A stretch of 64,000 nucleotides of DNA from Luteibacter jiangsuensis (lineage in GTDB: Bacteria; Pseudomonadota; Gammaproteobacteria; Xanthomonadales; Rhodanobacteraceae): the NCBI RefSeq assembly GCF_030812295.1, contig NZ_JAUSSK010000003.1, positions 434,001 to 498,000 on the forward strand, in the 5' to 3' direction. The notes under the pieces are model-generated. The model was not told the origin of the DNA, made no database searches, and saw only the letters and a program-made list of their open reading frames with translations. Below are positions 17,887 through 28,466 of the stretch, in pieces. Position 1 is the stretch's first letter. Every line of letters begins with the position of its first letter. The translations under genes and the position numbers were made by a program.

Positions 17887-18026
17887 ACACATCCTTAAGA
17901 TTCCTGTATAGTCGCCGGCTCGGCCCGTATGGATGGGCCGAACCACCGTTCCCGGCAGGAAGGAAAGCGCGTTGCCTCCCAAGGCTCGCCGCCGGATCAG
18001 TCAGCAACCGAATACGGAGCATTCCG
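17887..18026 (+). promoter_or_regulatory. Leader of rpmI-rplT
   Basis: This 140-nt stretch holds a TATAGT -10-like hexamer near 17908, a hairpin GGCCC/GGGCC near 17931-17948, and an rpmI ribosome-binding site with GGAG near 18018. In E. coli, L20 represses rpmI-rplT by binding RNA structures that mimic its 23S site. Whether this leader does so cannot be judged by eye. Confidence 0.35.
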
Positions 18027-18224
18027 ATGCCCAAGATCAAGACCAACCGGGCGGCCGCGAAGCGTTTTCGCAAGACCGCATCCGGCAAGTTCAAGGCCGG
18101 TCACGCCTTCAAGTCGCATATCCTGACCAAGAAGTCGACCAAGCGTAAGCGCGGCCTGCGCGCTCCCAACCACGTCAAAGCTTGCGACACCAAGGGTGTG
18201 GCTCGCATGTTGCCGTATCTCTAA
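18027..18224 (+). CDS. rpmI: 50S ribosomal protein L35
   Basis: L35 is a small basic protein of the large ribosomal subunit. The product is 65 aa, the usual length. It opens with [20 protein letters not shown] and ends [17 protein letters not shown], the classic L35 N- and C-terminal blocks. GGAG lies upstream. It is followed after 14 bp by rplT, so both are probably cotranslated and share L20 feedback control as in other gammaproteobacteria. No oddities. Confidence 0.98.
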   Translation: MPKIKTNRAAAKRFRKTASGKFKAGHAFKSHILTKKSTKRKRGLRAPNHVKACDTKGVARMLPYL

Positions 18225-18238
18225 GGGAGGGTTGAACC

Positions 18239-18598
18239 ATGGCTCGTGTTAAGCGTGGCGTTACCGCCCGTCGTCGTCACAAGAAGATCATCGGCCGTGC
18301 AAAGGGCTATTACAACGCCCGCCGCAAGGTATTCCGCGTAGCCAACCAGGCCGTCATCAAGGCCGGTCAGTACGCCTACATCGGCCGCAAGCAGCGCAAG
18401 CGTCAGTTCCGCGCCCTGTGGATCGTGCGTATCAATGCCGCCGCCCGTCAGTTCGGCCTGTCGTACAGCCGCCTGATCAATGGTCTGGCCAAGGCGCAGA
18501 TCACGGTCGACCGCAAGGTCCTCGCCGACCTCGCCGTACACGACATCAAGGCGTTTGGTGCGATCGCAGAGAAGGCCAAGGCCAGTCTGGCTGCGTAA
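18239..18598 (+). CDS. rplT: 50S ribosomal protein L20
   Basis: L20 is an early-binding 23S rRNA assembly protein. In E. coli it also represses the rpmI-rplT mRNA. The protein is 119 aa, opening [19 protein letters not shown] with the basic N-terminal extension that threads into the ribosome, and containing [25 protein letters not shown] lies upstream of the ATG (GGGAGGGTT). A strong terminator follows, at 18646, separating the ribosomal protein genes from pheST. Confidence 0.98.
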   Translation: MARVKRGVTARRRHKKIIGRAKGYYNARRKVFRVANQAVIKAGQYAYIGRKQRKRQFRALWIVRINAAARQFGLSYSRLINGLAKAQITVDRKVLADLAVHDIKAFGAIAEKAKASLAA

Positions 18599-18637
18599 TC
18601 CGCTTTACCACGCGCGGTAGTCTTAATCGCGCGATGA

Positions 18638-19702
<1,065 letters not shown>

Positions 19703-19766
19703 TCCGCATCGACGCGAGGCCGGCCCTCCGGCCGGCCACGACTCCACGTTCAACGAGCTCGCTCCC

Positions 19767-22148
19767 ATGAAATTCTCTGAAAACTGGCTGCGCGAACTGG
19801 TCGCCATCGACGCGGATCGCGCGGCGCTGGTCCACGCGCTCACGATGTCCGGCCTGGAAGTGGAAGAGGTCACGCCGTTGGGCGAGGGCCTCGACGGCAT
19901 CGTCGTCGCCGAGATCGTCGAGGCGGTGAAGCATCCTGAAGCCGACCGGCTGCAAGTGTGCAAGGTGGATGCGGGGCAGGGTGAGCCGCTGCAGATCGTC
20001 TGCGGCGCGCCCAATGCCCGTGTCGGCATCCGCGTGCCGCTGGCCACCGTTGGCGCGACGCTGCCGGGCGGGATCCAGATCAAGGCGGCGAAGCTGCGTG
20101 GCGTCGAGTCGTACGGCATGCTCTGCTCGGCCAAGGAACTCGGCATCGACGCCGATGCCTCCGGGCTGCTCGAACTGCCGCCCGATGCACCGGTTGGCAA
20201 GCCGCTGGCCGAGTACATGGGCCTGCCCGATGCCAGCATCGAACTGAAGATCACCCCGAACCGCCCCGACGTGCTTGGCCTGCATGGCCTCGCCCATGAC
20301 GTGGCGGCGCTCTTCGGCAGCCAGGTGAAGGCGATCGGAACGACGGACGCGCCGGTAACCGCCAGCGCTTCCCGGCCCGTCCGGCTCGATGCGGGAGCCG
20401 ATGCGCCCCGTTACCTGGGCCGCGTGATCGAGGGCGTGGACGCGACCGCGCGGTCGCCGCTGTGGCTCGCGGAGCGCCTGCGCCGTTCCGGCATCCGTCC
20501 GATCAGCGCCATCGTCGATATCACCCAGTACGTGATGCTGGAACTCGGCCACCCCATGCATGCCTTCGACAACGACACCTTGTCCGGGTCCGTGGTGGTT
20601 CGCCATGCCGACGTCGGCGAGACCCTGAAACTGCTCGACGGCAGCGAGGCGACGCTCGATCCCTCCTTCGTCGTGATCGCGGATGAAGGGCGCCCGCTCG
20701 CCGTGGGTGGCGTGATGGGCGGCCTGGATTCGCGCGTGACCGACGCCACCCGGAATATCTTCCTGGAGGCCGCCCATTTCGCCCCCTCGGCGATCATGGG
20801 GCGCGCCCGCAAGCTTGGCCTGCACACGGATGCCTCGCACCGTTACGAGCGCGGCGTCGATCCGGGCCTTCCCAAGCGTGCGATGGAGCGGGCCACCGAA
20901 TTGATCCTGGCCATCGCGGGCGGAAAGGCCGGGCCGGTGACGGTCGCCGAGCGTCCGGAAGACTTGCGCGAGCACGCGCCGGTCCTGCTTCGTCATGCGC
21001 GCCTGCGCCGCGTGCTTGGTATCGAGGTTGCGGCCAGTGAGGTCGCCCGTATCTTCACCGCGCTCGGCATGGGCGTGGTCGAGGTCGCCGATGGCTGGCG
21101 CATCACGCCGCCGAGCAGCCGCTTCGACATCGAGCGCGAGGAAGACCTCATCGAGGAAGTCGCCCGTATCCACGGTTACGAGCGGATTCCCACCCACGTG
21201 CCCGCCGGCGAGATCGCCTTGCGCGCCGAGCCGGAGGCTCGTCTCACCGAGATGGCCTTGCGCGATCAGCTGGCCGCCCGCGGCTACTTCGAGGCCGTGA
21301 CGTTGTCCTTCGTGAGCGCCGACCTGCTGAAGACCTGGGGCGTGGACAAGGGCCAGGTCCCCCTGGCCAACCCGCTGTCGGCCGATCTCGCCGTCATGCG
21401 CACTTCGCTCCTGCCGGGCCTGGTCGAAGCGCTGAGGCACAACCGCGCGCGCCAGCAGGATCGCGTGCGACTGTTCGAGGTCGCCCGCAGCTTCCACGCG
21501 ACGGGCGGTGCGCCCGATGAAATCGGCCGCGTCGCTGTCGTCGCCTCGGGCGGCGCGCGGGCGGAGCAGTGGGGCGAGGCCTCGCGTACCGTCGACTTCT
21601 TCGACCTGAAGGGCGATCTCGATGCGCTGGTCGCCCACACGGGCGAGCCGGCGTGTTGGTCGGTGGACACCGCCGACCTGCCGTCGTGGCTGCATCCGGG
21701 GCGCGGCGCCCGCGTGCTCCGCGATGGCCGTCAGGCCGGTTTTCTGGGGGCGCTGCATCCGGCACTGGCCAAGGCGCTCGACCTTGGCCCGGACGTCCAC
21801 GTGATGGAACTGGCGCTGGAACCGATCCTGGCCCGGCGCCTGCCCAGCGCCAGCCGCGTCGCCCGTTTCCCCGCGGTTCGTCGTGATATCGCGGTGGAAT
21901 TGCCGGAAGAAGTGTCCTGGGCATCGGTGGAGGCCGCCGTGCGCGGCGTGCTGGGCGAGGTGCTCACGGAGATCCGCCTGTTCGACCGTTATGCGGGGAA
22001 GGGGATCGATGAAGGGCGAAAGAGTCTCGCTATGGGCTTGATTTTACAGGACGCTTCACGCACCCTTACCGACGACGATGCCGACGCTCGCGTGGCAGAT
22101 GCGGTGGGGGCATTGGAGAAGACATGCAAGGCAAGACTGCGAGGATAA
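19767..22148 (+). CDS. pheT: Phenylalanyl-tRNA synthetase beta subunit
   Basis: This is the structural and editing subunit of phenylalanyl-tRNA synthetase. The protein is 793 aa from [12 protein letters not shown]. The order is B1 domain, tRNA-binding (EMAP-like) domain with [20 protein letters not shown], and B3/B4 editing domain with [23 protein letters not shown]5 domain with [12 protein letters not shown], a catalytic-like B6/B7 domain and a C-terminal FDX-ACB anticodon-binding domain ([18 protein letters not shown]) follow. The stop is 1 bp before the ihfA start, indicating translational coupling, as in E. coli. Confidence 0.98.
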   Translation: MKFSENWLRELVAIDADRAALVHALTMSGLEVEEVTPLGEGLDGIVVAEIVEAVKHPEADRLQVCKVDAGQGEPLQIVCGAPNARVGIRVPLATVGATLPGGIQIKAAKLRGVESYGMLCSAKELGIDADASGLLELPPDAPVGKPLAEYMGLPDASIELKITPNRPDVLGLHGLAHDVAALFGSQVKAIGTTDAPVTASASRPVRLDAGADAPRYLGRVIEGVDATARSPLWLAERLRRSGIRPISAIVDITQYVMLELGHPMHAFDNDTLSGSVVVRHADVGETLKLLDGSEATLDPSFVVIADEGRPLAVGGVMGGLDSRVTDATRNIFLEAAHFAPSAIMGRARKLGLHTDASHRYERGVDPGLPKRAMERATELILAIAGGKAGPVTVAERPEDLREHAPVLLRHARLRRVLGIEVAASEVARIFTALGMGVVEVADGWRITPPSSRFDIEREEDLIEEVARIHGYERIPTHVPAGEIALRAEPEARLTEMALRDQLAARGYFEAVTLSFVSADLLKTWGVDKGQVPLANPLSADLAVMRTSLLPGLVEALRHNRARQQDRVRLFEVARSFHATGGAPDEIGRVAVVASGGARAEQWGEASRTVDFFDLKGDLDALVAHTGEPACWSVDTADLPSWLHPGRGARVLRDGRQAGFLGALHPALAKALDLGPDVHVMELALEPILARRLPSASRVARFPAVRRDIAVELPEEVSWASVEAAVRGVLGEVLTEIRLFDRYAGKGIDEGRKSLAMGLILQDASRTLTDDDADARVADAVGALEKTCKARLRG

Positions 22149-22149
22149 G

Positions 22150-22449
22150 ATGGCGCTGACCAAGGCGGAAATGGCCGAGCGGCTTTTCCTCGACGTGGGC
22201 CTCAACAAGCGCGAGGCCAAGGAATTCGTGGACGCGTATTTCGAGGTCGTGCGCGAGGCACTGGAGCGGGGCGAGCAGGTGAAGTTGTCGGGTTTCGGCA
22301 ATTTCGATCTCCGGCAGAAGAATCAGCGGCCCGGTCGGAATCCGAAGACCGGCGAGGAAATTCCCATCTCTGCCCGGCGGGTGGTCACCTTCCGTCCCGG
22401 CCAGAAACTCAAGGTAAGAGTCGAGGGCTATGCTGGATCCAGGGAATAA
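22150..22449 (+). CDS. ihfA: Integration host factor alpha subunit
   Basis: IHF-alpha pairs with IHF-beta to bend DNA sharply at specific sites, shaping the nucleoid and acting in transcription, replication and recombination. The protein is 99 aa from [13 protein letters not shown]. It contains [19 protein letters not shown], with the beta-arm region holding the intercalating proline and [13 protein letters not shown]. It starts 1 bp after pheT and overlaps the next gene by 20 bp, so pheST-ihfA-merR form one unit. ihfB is not in the window. Confidence 0.97.
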   Translation: MALTKAEMAERLFLDVGLNKREAKEFVDAYFEVVREALERGEQVKLSGFGNFDLRQKNQRPGRNPKTGEEIPISARRVVTFRPGQKLKVRVEGYAGSRE

Positions 22450-22786
22450 CACCGAACTTCCGGCGATCCCGGCGAAGCGCTACTTCACCATCGGTGAGGT
22501 CAGCGAGCTTTGCGGCGTCAAGCCGCACGTCCTTCGTTACTGGGAGCAGGAGTTTCCAGCCCTCAAGCCCGTCAAGCGCCGCGGCAACCGCCGCTATTAC
22601 CAGCGCCACGACGTGCTGATGATCCGCCAGATCCGCTCCCTGCTGTACGACGAGGGTTTCACCATCACCGGCGCCCGCGCCCGGCTGGAAGGCCCGCAGG
22701 CCCGCATGGAAGCCAGCATGTCGCATCAGATCGTCCGCCAGGTACGCCTGGAGCTCGAGGAAGTCCTGTCCCTCCTTCGTCGCTGA
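22430..22786 (+). CDS. MerR-family transcriptional regulator (ihfA-linked)
   Basis: A small DNA-binding protein of 118 aa. The winged-helix MerR domain covers about residues 15-85, with [30 protein letters not shown], then a second part [30 protein letters not shown]. The C-terminus is a short predicted dimerisation helix without Cys clusters, so metal sensing is unlikely. A MerR-like gene directly after ihfA is a conserved gammaproteobacterial neighbourhood. Its targets are not known to me. The ATG lies inside the 3' end of ihfA. Confidence 0.9.
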   Translation: MLDPGNNTELPAIPAKRYFTIGEVSELCGVKPHVLRYWEQEFPALKPVKRRGNRRYYQRHDVLMIRQIRSLLYDEGFTITGARARLEGPQARMEASMSHQIVRQVRLELEEVLSLLRR

Positions 22787-22833
22787 TCCGCCTTCCGCAG
22801 ATCGCGATGTTGCTGTTACAATCGTCCGCTCGT

Positions 22834-22910
22834 CGGGGTGTAGCGCAGCCTGGTAGCGCACTACGCTGGGGGTGTAGTGGTCGCGAGTTCGAATCTCGCC
22901 ACCCCGACCA
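22834..22910 (+). tRNA. tRNA-Pro (GGG)
   Basis: This is a 77-nt cloverleaf starting CGGGGTG and ending CACCCCG-A-CCA. It has a D-arm GCGCAGCCTGGTAGCGC, an anticodon stem CTACG/TGTAG around loop CTGGGGG (anticodon GGG), and a T-arm with GAGTTCGAATCTC. CCA is encoded. A TACAAT -10-like hexamer lies at 22817-22822. Confidence 0.96.
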
Positions 22911-22916
22911 TTATTC

Positions 22917-22946
22917 GAAAAGGCGTCCTTCGGGGCGCCTTTTTTC
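22917..22946 (+). terminator. Intrinsic terminator after tRNA-Pro
   Basis: The stem AAAAGGCGTCC/GGGGCGCCTTTT around a TTCG tetraloop, with one wobble pair, is followed by a T run. It closes the long translation-gene region. Confidence 0.85.
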
Positions 22947-23069
22947 GTTTGCGAGGCAGCACGGCACATTGGTGCGAAGCGATCATCATCGTGGTTCGCT
23001 CCACATGGCTACCCCGGCAGGTCGGCCCTGACTAGCCTGCGAGGCGTTGGTAAACCAAAGGGCACCCCC

Positions 23070-24299
23070 ATGCGTCTCACAGCTATCGCCACGGCCTGTC
23101 TGCTCGGCCTGTCCGTCGACGCCTACGCGGCCGATGTCACATCGATTTCCCGCCTCGCCGCCGGACCGGGGGACACCCTCTTCGTCGCGGACTGGAAGGC
23201 GGCGAAGGTTCATGCGCTCCAGCTGCCCCCCGCGCCACGACAGCCAGCGGGCACCGCGTTCAACATCCTCGACCTGGAGGCGCTGCTCTCAGCGCAGGTC
23301 GGTAACGCGAAGGTTACGATCGAGGATATGGTCGTCCGCCCGGGGACGGCCCAGGTGTACGTCGCCACCAGCTACGGTCCCGACAAGGCGCCCGCACTGT
23401 TCGTGGTGACCAGCGACAAGCGGGCGCGCCGTGTCGACTTGCGGTCGGCACCTTCCACGTCGGTCGCGCTGCGCGATGCGCCGACCTCGAACAGCCGGTT
23501 CTGGAAGCAGACGCCGGAGCGGAGCTTCACCGTCACCGACATGAAATGGCGTGATGGCGAACTGTTCGTGGCCGGCCTTTCGAACCAGGATTTCGCCTCG
23601 ACGCTGCGGCGGGTGCGTTATCCCTTCGACGCGAAGCAGTCGATCACGTCCATCGAAATTTTCCATGGTGGCCATAACCTCATGGAGACGCGTGCGCCCA
23701 TCCGTGCGATGAGCTTCGCCAACCTCGGTGGCAAGCCATACCTGATCGCCGCCTATACCTGCACGCCCCTGGTGATCATCCCGCTCGACGCATTGAAGGA
23801 CGGTGCGCACGTTCGTGGGAAGACCGTCGCCGAACTTGGCTACGGCAACACCCCGGCGGGCATGGTCTCGTTCACCAAGGTGGAGCAGGGCAGGACGAGC
23901 GACTTCGTGATGCTGGTGAATTTCAATCGCGTGTCCGACGTCGTTTCCGTGGCGGAACTGGACGCGGCACGCGCCCGGCCCGGTATCGAGAAACAGGTCC
24001 CGTTCGGCCAGATCACCGGCGTCAATGTGACCGAGGCACCGCTTGCCGGTGCATTGCGCATCGATAACCTCGACGACAAGTCGTTCGCCGTCGTTCGCCG
24101 TGACCTCCAGCACGATGCGCTGCAGCTGGTGTCGATCGGGAAGGACCTGAGCTTCCGCATGTCCGACCACGTTTCGGAATACGCTTTCCCTGATTTCAGC
24201 TTCAAGGGTAACGAGTTCCAGCAACGGAACATCAAGCCGAGGCAGGACATGCTGCTGAAGGATGAAGAGTTGCCCGACCTCGTCAAGGCGCCGGAGTGA
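23070..24299 (+). CDS. Exported protein of unknown function, possible beta-propeller
   Basis: I do not recognise a family. The 409-aa product has a clear signal peptide (MRLTAIATACLLGLSVDAYA, cleavage before ADV). It then has repeating blade-like segments: GPGDTLFVADWKAAKVHAL, IEDMVVRPGTAQVYVATSYG, TDMKWRDGELFVAGL and AMSFANLGGKPYLIAAYTC. Such short beta-rich repeats are typical of secreted seven-bladed propellers. Only one Cys is seen in the mature part. It starts a three-gene unit: a 3-bp gap leads to the next exported protein, which overlaps a metallo-beta-lactamase-fold gene. Propeller plus MBL pairs occur in periplasmic oxidoreductase systems, but no such role can be assigned from this sequence. 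Confidence 0.7.
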   Translation: MRLTAIATACLLGLSVDAYAADVTSISRLAAGPGDTLFVADWKAAKVHALQLPPAPRQPAGTAFNILDLEALLSAQVGNAKVTIEDMVVRPGTAQVYVATSYGPDKAPALFVVTSDKRARRVDLRSAPSTSVALRDAPTSNSRFWKQTPERSFTVTDMKWRDGELFVAGLSNQDFASTLRRVRYPFDAKQSITSIEIFHGGHNLMETRAPIRAMSFANLGGKPYLIAAYTCTPLVIIPLDALKDGAHVRGKTVAELGYGNTPAGMVSFTKVEQGRTSDFVMLVNFNRVSDVVSVAELDAARARPGIEKQVPFGQITGVNVTEAPLAGALRIDNLDDKSFAVVRRDLQHDALQLVSIGKDLSFRMSDHVSEYAFPDFSFKGNEFQQRNIKPRQDMLLKDEELPDLVKAPE

Positions 24300-24302
24300 T
24301 CC

Positions 24303-25094
24303 GTGCGCCTGCATCGACTCCTGGCTGGCACGATGTTCGTGCTGGTGCTTCCGCAGGTTCATGCCCGGTCCCCGGAGGTGCCCGTCGTGACGGTACGGCC
24401 GTCCGCCCCCGTCATCCCCGCCAACATGCTGCGGCTTTCGCTCGAGTTCGCCACGGCGCCCGAGGGTCCCGTACTGCCGGGAGTCGCGCTGTCGCATGCT
24501 GATGGAAGCGAACTACGGGAACCCTTCCTGACCCAGGAACTATGGTCGCCCGATGGACGTATCCTGACGCTTCTTCTGCATCCCGGGCGCGTGAAGAGCG
24601 GGCTGGTTGCGCGGGAATCGCTAGGACCGATCCTCGTCCCCGGGGACGATGTGGTGCTCACGCTCGACGGTCGTACGCTCAAGCAGTGGCACGTCGGGCC
24701 ACCGGACCTGCATGGCCCTGTCGCATCGGCATGGCGTATCTTCCCGGTCTCGCCCGCGTCGCGGCAGTCGCTCGTGGTGCGGCTGGACGCACCGATCGAT
24801 GGCAGGGATGCGGACTATTTGGCCGTCGCTGACGCCGACGATCGCCCCGTGGATGGACATGCCGAACTACTCGACGGCGAGTCGACCTGGGCCTTTACCC
24901 CCGACGCCCCCTGGCGCGCGGGCAGATACAGGCTGATGGTTCGCGGCACCCTCGAAGATCCCGCAGGCAACCGCCTGAACGGCCATTTCGAAACGCCGCT
25001 CGATGCACCCGATGCACCCGCCGTGGACGCCACGGTTGCTTTCGACATCAGCCCCACTCCAGACGTTTCCCCTTCCCCAAGGACTTCCCGATGA
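24303..25094 (+). CDS. Exported Ig-like-domain protein of unknown function
   Basis: The product is 263 aa from a GTG start, with a signal peptide (MRLHRLLAGTMFVLVLPQVHA, cleavage before RSP). Two beta-sandwich segments are suggested. One is around residues 25-125. The other is a bacterial Ig-like (SbsA/Big_5) segment ending WRAGRYRLMVRGTLEDPAGNRLNGHF, a typical closing motif of that fold. The C-terminal tail is Pro/Asp/Ala-rich. Its start lies 3 bp after the upstream exported gene, and its stop overlaps the downstream MBL gene by 4 bp, so the three are probably cotranslated. The function is unknown. Confidence 0.7.
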   Translation: MRLHRLLAGTMFVLVLPQVHARSPEVPVVTVRPSAPVIPANMLRLSLEFATAPEGPVLPGVALSHADGSELREPFLTQELWSPDGRILTLLLHPGRVKSGLVARESLGPILVPGDDVVLTLDGRTLKQWHVGPPDLHGPVASAWRIFPVSPASRQSLVVRLDAPIDGRDADYLAVADADDRPVDGHAELLDGESTWAFTPDAPWRAGRYRLMVRGTLEDPAGNRLNGHFETPLDAPDAPAVDATVAFDISPTPDVSPSPRTSR

Positions 25095-26083
25095 TTCGTA
25101 CTCACCGTTTCGCGCGTGCCTGCCTCACCGGCGCGTTGGCCTGTGGCATTGCCGTCGCCCTTGTCCCCGTCTCCGCATTCGCCGCGGCGCCCATGGTCCA
25201 TACGCAGGCGCCGGGCTACTACCGCCTGATGGTCGGCGATGTCGAGGTTACCGCCCTCAATGACGGCACGATCGACTTCCCGATGGAACAGCTGCTGATC
25301 GGCCTTTCGTCCGAGCAGATCGCGTCGGCGTACCGCAAGGCGTTCCAGACGCTGCCTGCCGAGTCGTCGATGAACCAATTCCTCATCAATACCGGTGGCA
25401 AGCTCGTTCTGGTGGACGCCGGCGCGGGGTCGTTCTACGGCCCGACCCTCGGCAACACGATCGACAACCTCAAGGCGGCGGGCTATTCACCCGACCAGGT
25501 CGACGAGGTCGTGATCACGCACATGCACGCCGACCATATCGGCGGCTTGCTGCGGAATGGCGAACGTGCCTTCCCGAACGCGACCATCCGTCTCGACAAG
25601 GCCGAGTACGATTTCTGGATGAACCCGGCCAATCGTGCGAAGGCACCCGAAGGCGTGCGGGTAAGCTTCGATGTCGCCCAAAAGGTATTCGCTCCGTACA
25701 TCGCCTCCGGCAAGGTGCAGGTCTTCAAGGGCGGCACGGAGATCGTGCCGGGTATACGTGCCGTCGCCGCGCCGGGACATACCCCGGGACACAGCTTCTA
25801 TATCGTGGAGAGCAAGGGCGCCACCCTGGTGCTGTGGGGTGACGTGGTGCATTCCGCGGCGGTGCAATTCCGTGATCCCTTCGTGCGGATCGCGTGGGAC
25901 AGCGACAACCATGAAGCCGAGCGCGCCCGCGAGGCGGCGTTCGCCGACGCGGCGAAGAACGGTTACATGATCGGGGCGGCACACTTGCCGTTCCCCTCGT
26001 TCGGGCATATCGCACGAGCGGAAGACGGCAAGGGCTATGTCTATGTCCCGCTGAACTACACACAGAATCGCCCCGGCATCTAA
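25091..26083 (+). CDS. Exported MBL-fold metallo-hydrolase
   Basis: This is a periplasmic zinc hydrolase of 330 aa with a signal peptide (about residues 1-36, ending SAFAAAP). The metallo-beta-lactamase motif HMHADHIGG begins at His144, with further ligands in APGHTPGHS and in LWGDVVHS (Asp). The fold is closer to lactonase or glyoxalase-type MBL enzymes (NDGTIDFPMEQLL, SSMNQFLINTGGKLVLVDAG) than to antibiotic beta-lactamases. Similar exported enzymes are annotated only as MBL-fold hydrolases, and some hydrolyse acyl-homoserine lactones. The substrate is not known here. The ATG overlaps the upstream stop (ATGA). Confidence 0.85.
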   Translation: MIRTHRFARACLTGALACGIAVALVPVSAFAAAPMVHTQAPGYYRLMVGDVEVTALNDGTIDFPMEQLLIGLSSEQIASAYRKAFQTLPAESSMNQFLINTGGKLVLVDAGAGSFYGPTLGNTIDNLKAAGYSPDQVDEVVITHMHADHIGGLLRNGERAFPNATIRLDKAEYDFWMNPANRAKAPEGVRVSFDVAQKVFAPYIASGKVQVFKGGTEIVPGIRAVAAPGHTPGHSFYIVESKGATLVLWGDVVHSAAVQFRDPFVRIAWDSDNHEAERAREAAFADAAKNGYMIGAAHLPFPSFGHIARAEDGKGYVYVPLNYTQNRPGI

Positions 26084-26150
26084 CCGCCCTCAAGCTTCCC
26101 GTCCCCCGGCCGCTAAGCTTGCAGAGCCGCAAGGCCGGTCGGGGTGCGCC

Positions 26151-27098
26151 ATGAGTATCGAAGACATCATCCGCGAGGACGACATCGGGGTTTACAAGAC
26201 CCTGCTGGAGTCCACGCGCGCCATCCCCTGGAAGATCGACTGGGAGACCCTGCGTTTTGCCTACATAGGCCCCCAGATCGAGGAATTGCTGGGTTGGGCG
26301 CCACAGTCCTGGGCCACGGTGCAGGATTGGGCCGACCGCATGCATCCGGAAGACCGGGCATGGGTCTTCGACTTCTGCGTTGCCCAGTCGCAGGCCGGGG
26401 TGGACCACGAGGCCGATTATCGTGCGCTGCGCAAGGACGGTGAGTACGTCTGGATTCGCGATGTGGTGCACGTGGTGCGCAACCCGGACGGAAGCCCGAA
26501 TGCGCTGATCGGCTTCATGTTCGACATCAGCGAGCGCAAGCGCACCGAAGAGCGCCTGCTCGACATGCAGCGCGAACTCGAGGAATTGTCGTTCAAGGAC
26601 GGCCTTACCGGCGTCGCCAATCGACGCCGTTTCGACATGATCGTGGAAAACGAATGGCGGGAGGCGGTGGCCAGCGGACAAGCCATCTCGGTCGTCGTGC
26701 TCGATATCGACTTCTTCAAGCAATACAACGATCACTACGGGCACCTGGAAGGCGACGAGTGCCTGAAACGCGTGGCGGCGGCACTCGCCGGCATCGTGCG
26801 CAGCCCGCGCGACCTGCTTTGCCGGTTCGGCGGCGAGGAATTCGTGTTGTTGTTACCGGGCACGGACGAAGCCACCGCCATGGCGTTGGCCTGGCGTTGC
26901 CTCGACCTCGTCGACAAGGCACTGATCCCCCATGCGGGCGTGGGCGCGGGAAAGCGCCTGACCCTGAGCGCGGGCGTGCACACCACCGTTCCTACGGAAC
27001 GCGACGAAGTGCTGCCGTTCATCGCGGTAGCCGACCGCCGCTTGTATCTCGCCAAGGAACGTGGCCGTGCCCGCGTCGTCGCCGACGGTGGCCTTTAA
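26151..27098 (+). CDS. PAS-GGDEF diguanylate cyclase
   Basis: A cytosolic enzyme making cyclic di-GMP from two GTP. The protein is 315 aa. The N-terminal PAS_3-type sensor (about 20-135) contains IEELLGWAPQSWATVQDWADRMHPEDRAW and ends in the PAC-like GFMFDISERKR. The GGDEF domain (about 145-310) has DGLTGVANRRRFD and the active-site RFGGEEF (GGEEF at about 227-231). The product-inhibition I-site is not canonical: five residues upstream of GGEEF the sequence is SPRD instead of RxxD. There are no membrane segments. The stop is 15 bp from the converging serA stop. Confidence 0.93.
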   Translation: MSIEDIIREDDIGVYKTLLESTRAIPWKIDWETLRFAYIGPQIEELLGWAPQSWATVQDWADRMHPEDRAWVFDFCVAQSQAGVDHEADYRALRKDGEYVWIRDVVHVVRNPDGSPNALIGFMFDISERKRTEERLLDMQRELEELSFKDGLTGVANRRRFDMIVENEWREAVASGQAISVVVLDIDFFKQYNDHYGHLEGDECLKRVAAALAGIVRSPRDLLCRFGGEEFVLLLPGTDEATAMALAWRCLDLVDKALIPHAGVGAGKRLTLSAGVHTTVPTERDEVLPFIAVADRRLYLAKERGRARVVADGGL

Positions 27099-27113
27099 GA
27101 AGCTATGGCGGGC

Positions 27114-28349
27114 TCAGTAAAGCGCGCGAGCCCGCAGCGTTCCCTCGATCGCCGCCAGTTCGTTACGCAACGCGGCGGCATGTTCTTCGGTGGTGCTGAC
27201 GTCGATCACGACGTAGCCGACCTGCGACGAGGTTTGCAGGTACTGGCCATCGATGTTCACGGCGGCACGCGAGAACACCTCGTTCACCCGCGAGAGCACG
27301 CCGGGGATATTGCGGTGGATATGCAGCAGGCGGCGGCTTGTCGGGTGCCCCGGCAGGGACACCTCGGGGAAGTTCACGGCCGATAGCGTGCTGCCGTTGT
27401 CGCTGTAGCGAACCAGCTTGGAGGCGACCTCGATACCGATGTTCTCCTGGGCCTCGGCCGTGCTCCCGCCGACGTGTGGAGTGAGGATCACGTTGTCCAT
27501 GCCGACGAGCGGGGAGACGAAGGGATCGTCGTTGCCCTTGGGCTCCACCGGAAAGACGTCGATCGCCGCGCCGGCGAGGTGCTTCGAACGCAGGGCGGCG
27601 GCCAGTGCGTCGATGTCGACGACCGTGCCGCGCGAGGCGTTCACCAGCATGGAGCCGGGCCGCATGCGTGCGAGTTCCGCCGCGCCGATGAGGTTTCTCG
27701 TCTGCGGCGTTTCGGGTACGTGCAGCGTCACCACGTCGGCGCGTTCGAGAAGGTCGTCCAGGCTCGCCGCCGGACGGGCATTGCCGAGCGAAAGCTTCGC
27801 TTCGACATCGTGGAAGATCACGCGCATGCCCAGCGATTCCGCCAGTACGCCCACCTGGGTACCGATGTGGCCGTAACCGACGATGCCCAGCACCTTGTCG
27901 CGCACCTCGAAGCTGCCCGCCGCCGACTTCGACCAGCCACCGCGATGGCATTCGGCATTTTTCTCGGGGATGCGGCGGACCAGCATGATCGTCTCGGCGA
28001 TGACCAGTTCGGCGACGCTACGGGTATTGGAGTAGGGGGCATTGAACACCGGCACGCCCAACCGCTCGGCCTCCGCCGTATCGACCTGGTTGGTACCGAT
28101 GCAGAAGCAACCCACCGCGATCAGGCGCCGTGCCTCCGCCAGGACGCCGGCGGTGAGGTGGGTGCGCGAGCGGATGCCGACGATGTGCGCGTCCGCGATG
28201 CGCTCGCGAAGTTCGTCCTCCGGCAGCGACTTCTCGTGGAACTCGATCTGTGAGTAGCCGGCCTGGCGGAAGGTATCCAGGGCGCTCCGGCTGACGCCTT
28301 CGAGCAGCAACACCTTGATGTCTTCTTTCGGGTACGACGTGCGCTTCAT
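27114..28349 (-). CDS. serA: D-3-phosphoglycerate dehydrogenase
   Basis: SerA is the first enzyme of serine biosynthesis. It oxidises 3-phosphoglycerate with NAD, and SerA homologues also reduce 2-ketoglutarate to D-2-hydroxyglutarate. The protein is 411 aa from the ATG at 28349, matching the 410 aa of E. coli. The N-terminal catalytic domain has GIRSRTHLTAGVLAEA and the NAD-binding motif GIVGYGHIGTQVGVLAES. LVNASRGTVVDIDAL and TPHVGGSTAEAQENIG (catalytic His) follow. The C-terminal ACT domain (about 335-411), with HIHRNIPGVLSRVNEVFS, is the serine-feedback site. It is divergent from a flavoprotein likely to remove D-2-hydroxyglutarate. Confidence 0.96.
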   Translation of the reverse strand: MKRTSYPKEDIKVLLLEGVSRSALDTFRQAGYSQIEFHEKSLPEDELRERIADAHIVGIRSRTHLTAGVLAEARRLIAVGCFCIGTNQVDTAEAERLGVPVFNAPYSNTRSVAELVIAETIMLVRRIPEKNAECHRGGWSKSAAGSFEVRDKVLGIVGYGHIGTQVGVLAESLGMRVIFHDVEAKLSLGNARPAASLDDLLERADVVTLHVPETPQTRNLIGAAELARMRPGSMLVNASRGTVVDIDALAAALRSKHLAGAAIDVFPVEPKGNDDPFVSPLVGMDNVILTPHVGGSTAEAQENIGIEVASKLVRYSDNGSTLSAVNFPEVSLPGHPTSRRLLHIHRNIPGVLSRVNEVFSRAAVNIDGQYLQTSSQVGYVVIDVSTTEEHAAALRNELAAIEGTLRARALY

Positions 28350-28466
28350 GGTTCGGGGCGATCCTGGGGGGAAGACCCCACTATGCCAGATACACGGGGC
28401 GGGGCGGACCATGGACGCTCGCCGCCTGTGCTGGCACGCTGGAGCCCCCGCCGAGTGAACCGCCCC

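Noticed and set aside
22834-26083. Genomic island integrated at tRNA-Pro
   Set aside because: No integrase, no repeat of the tRNA 3' end was noticed downstream, and the following genes have ordinary GC-rich composition.
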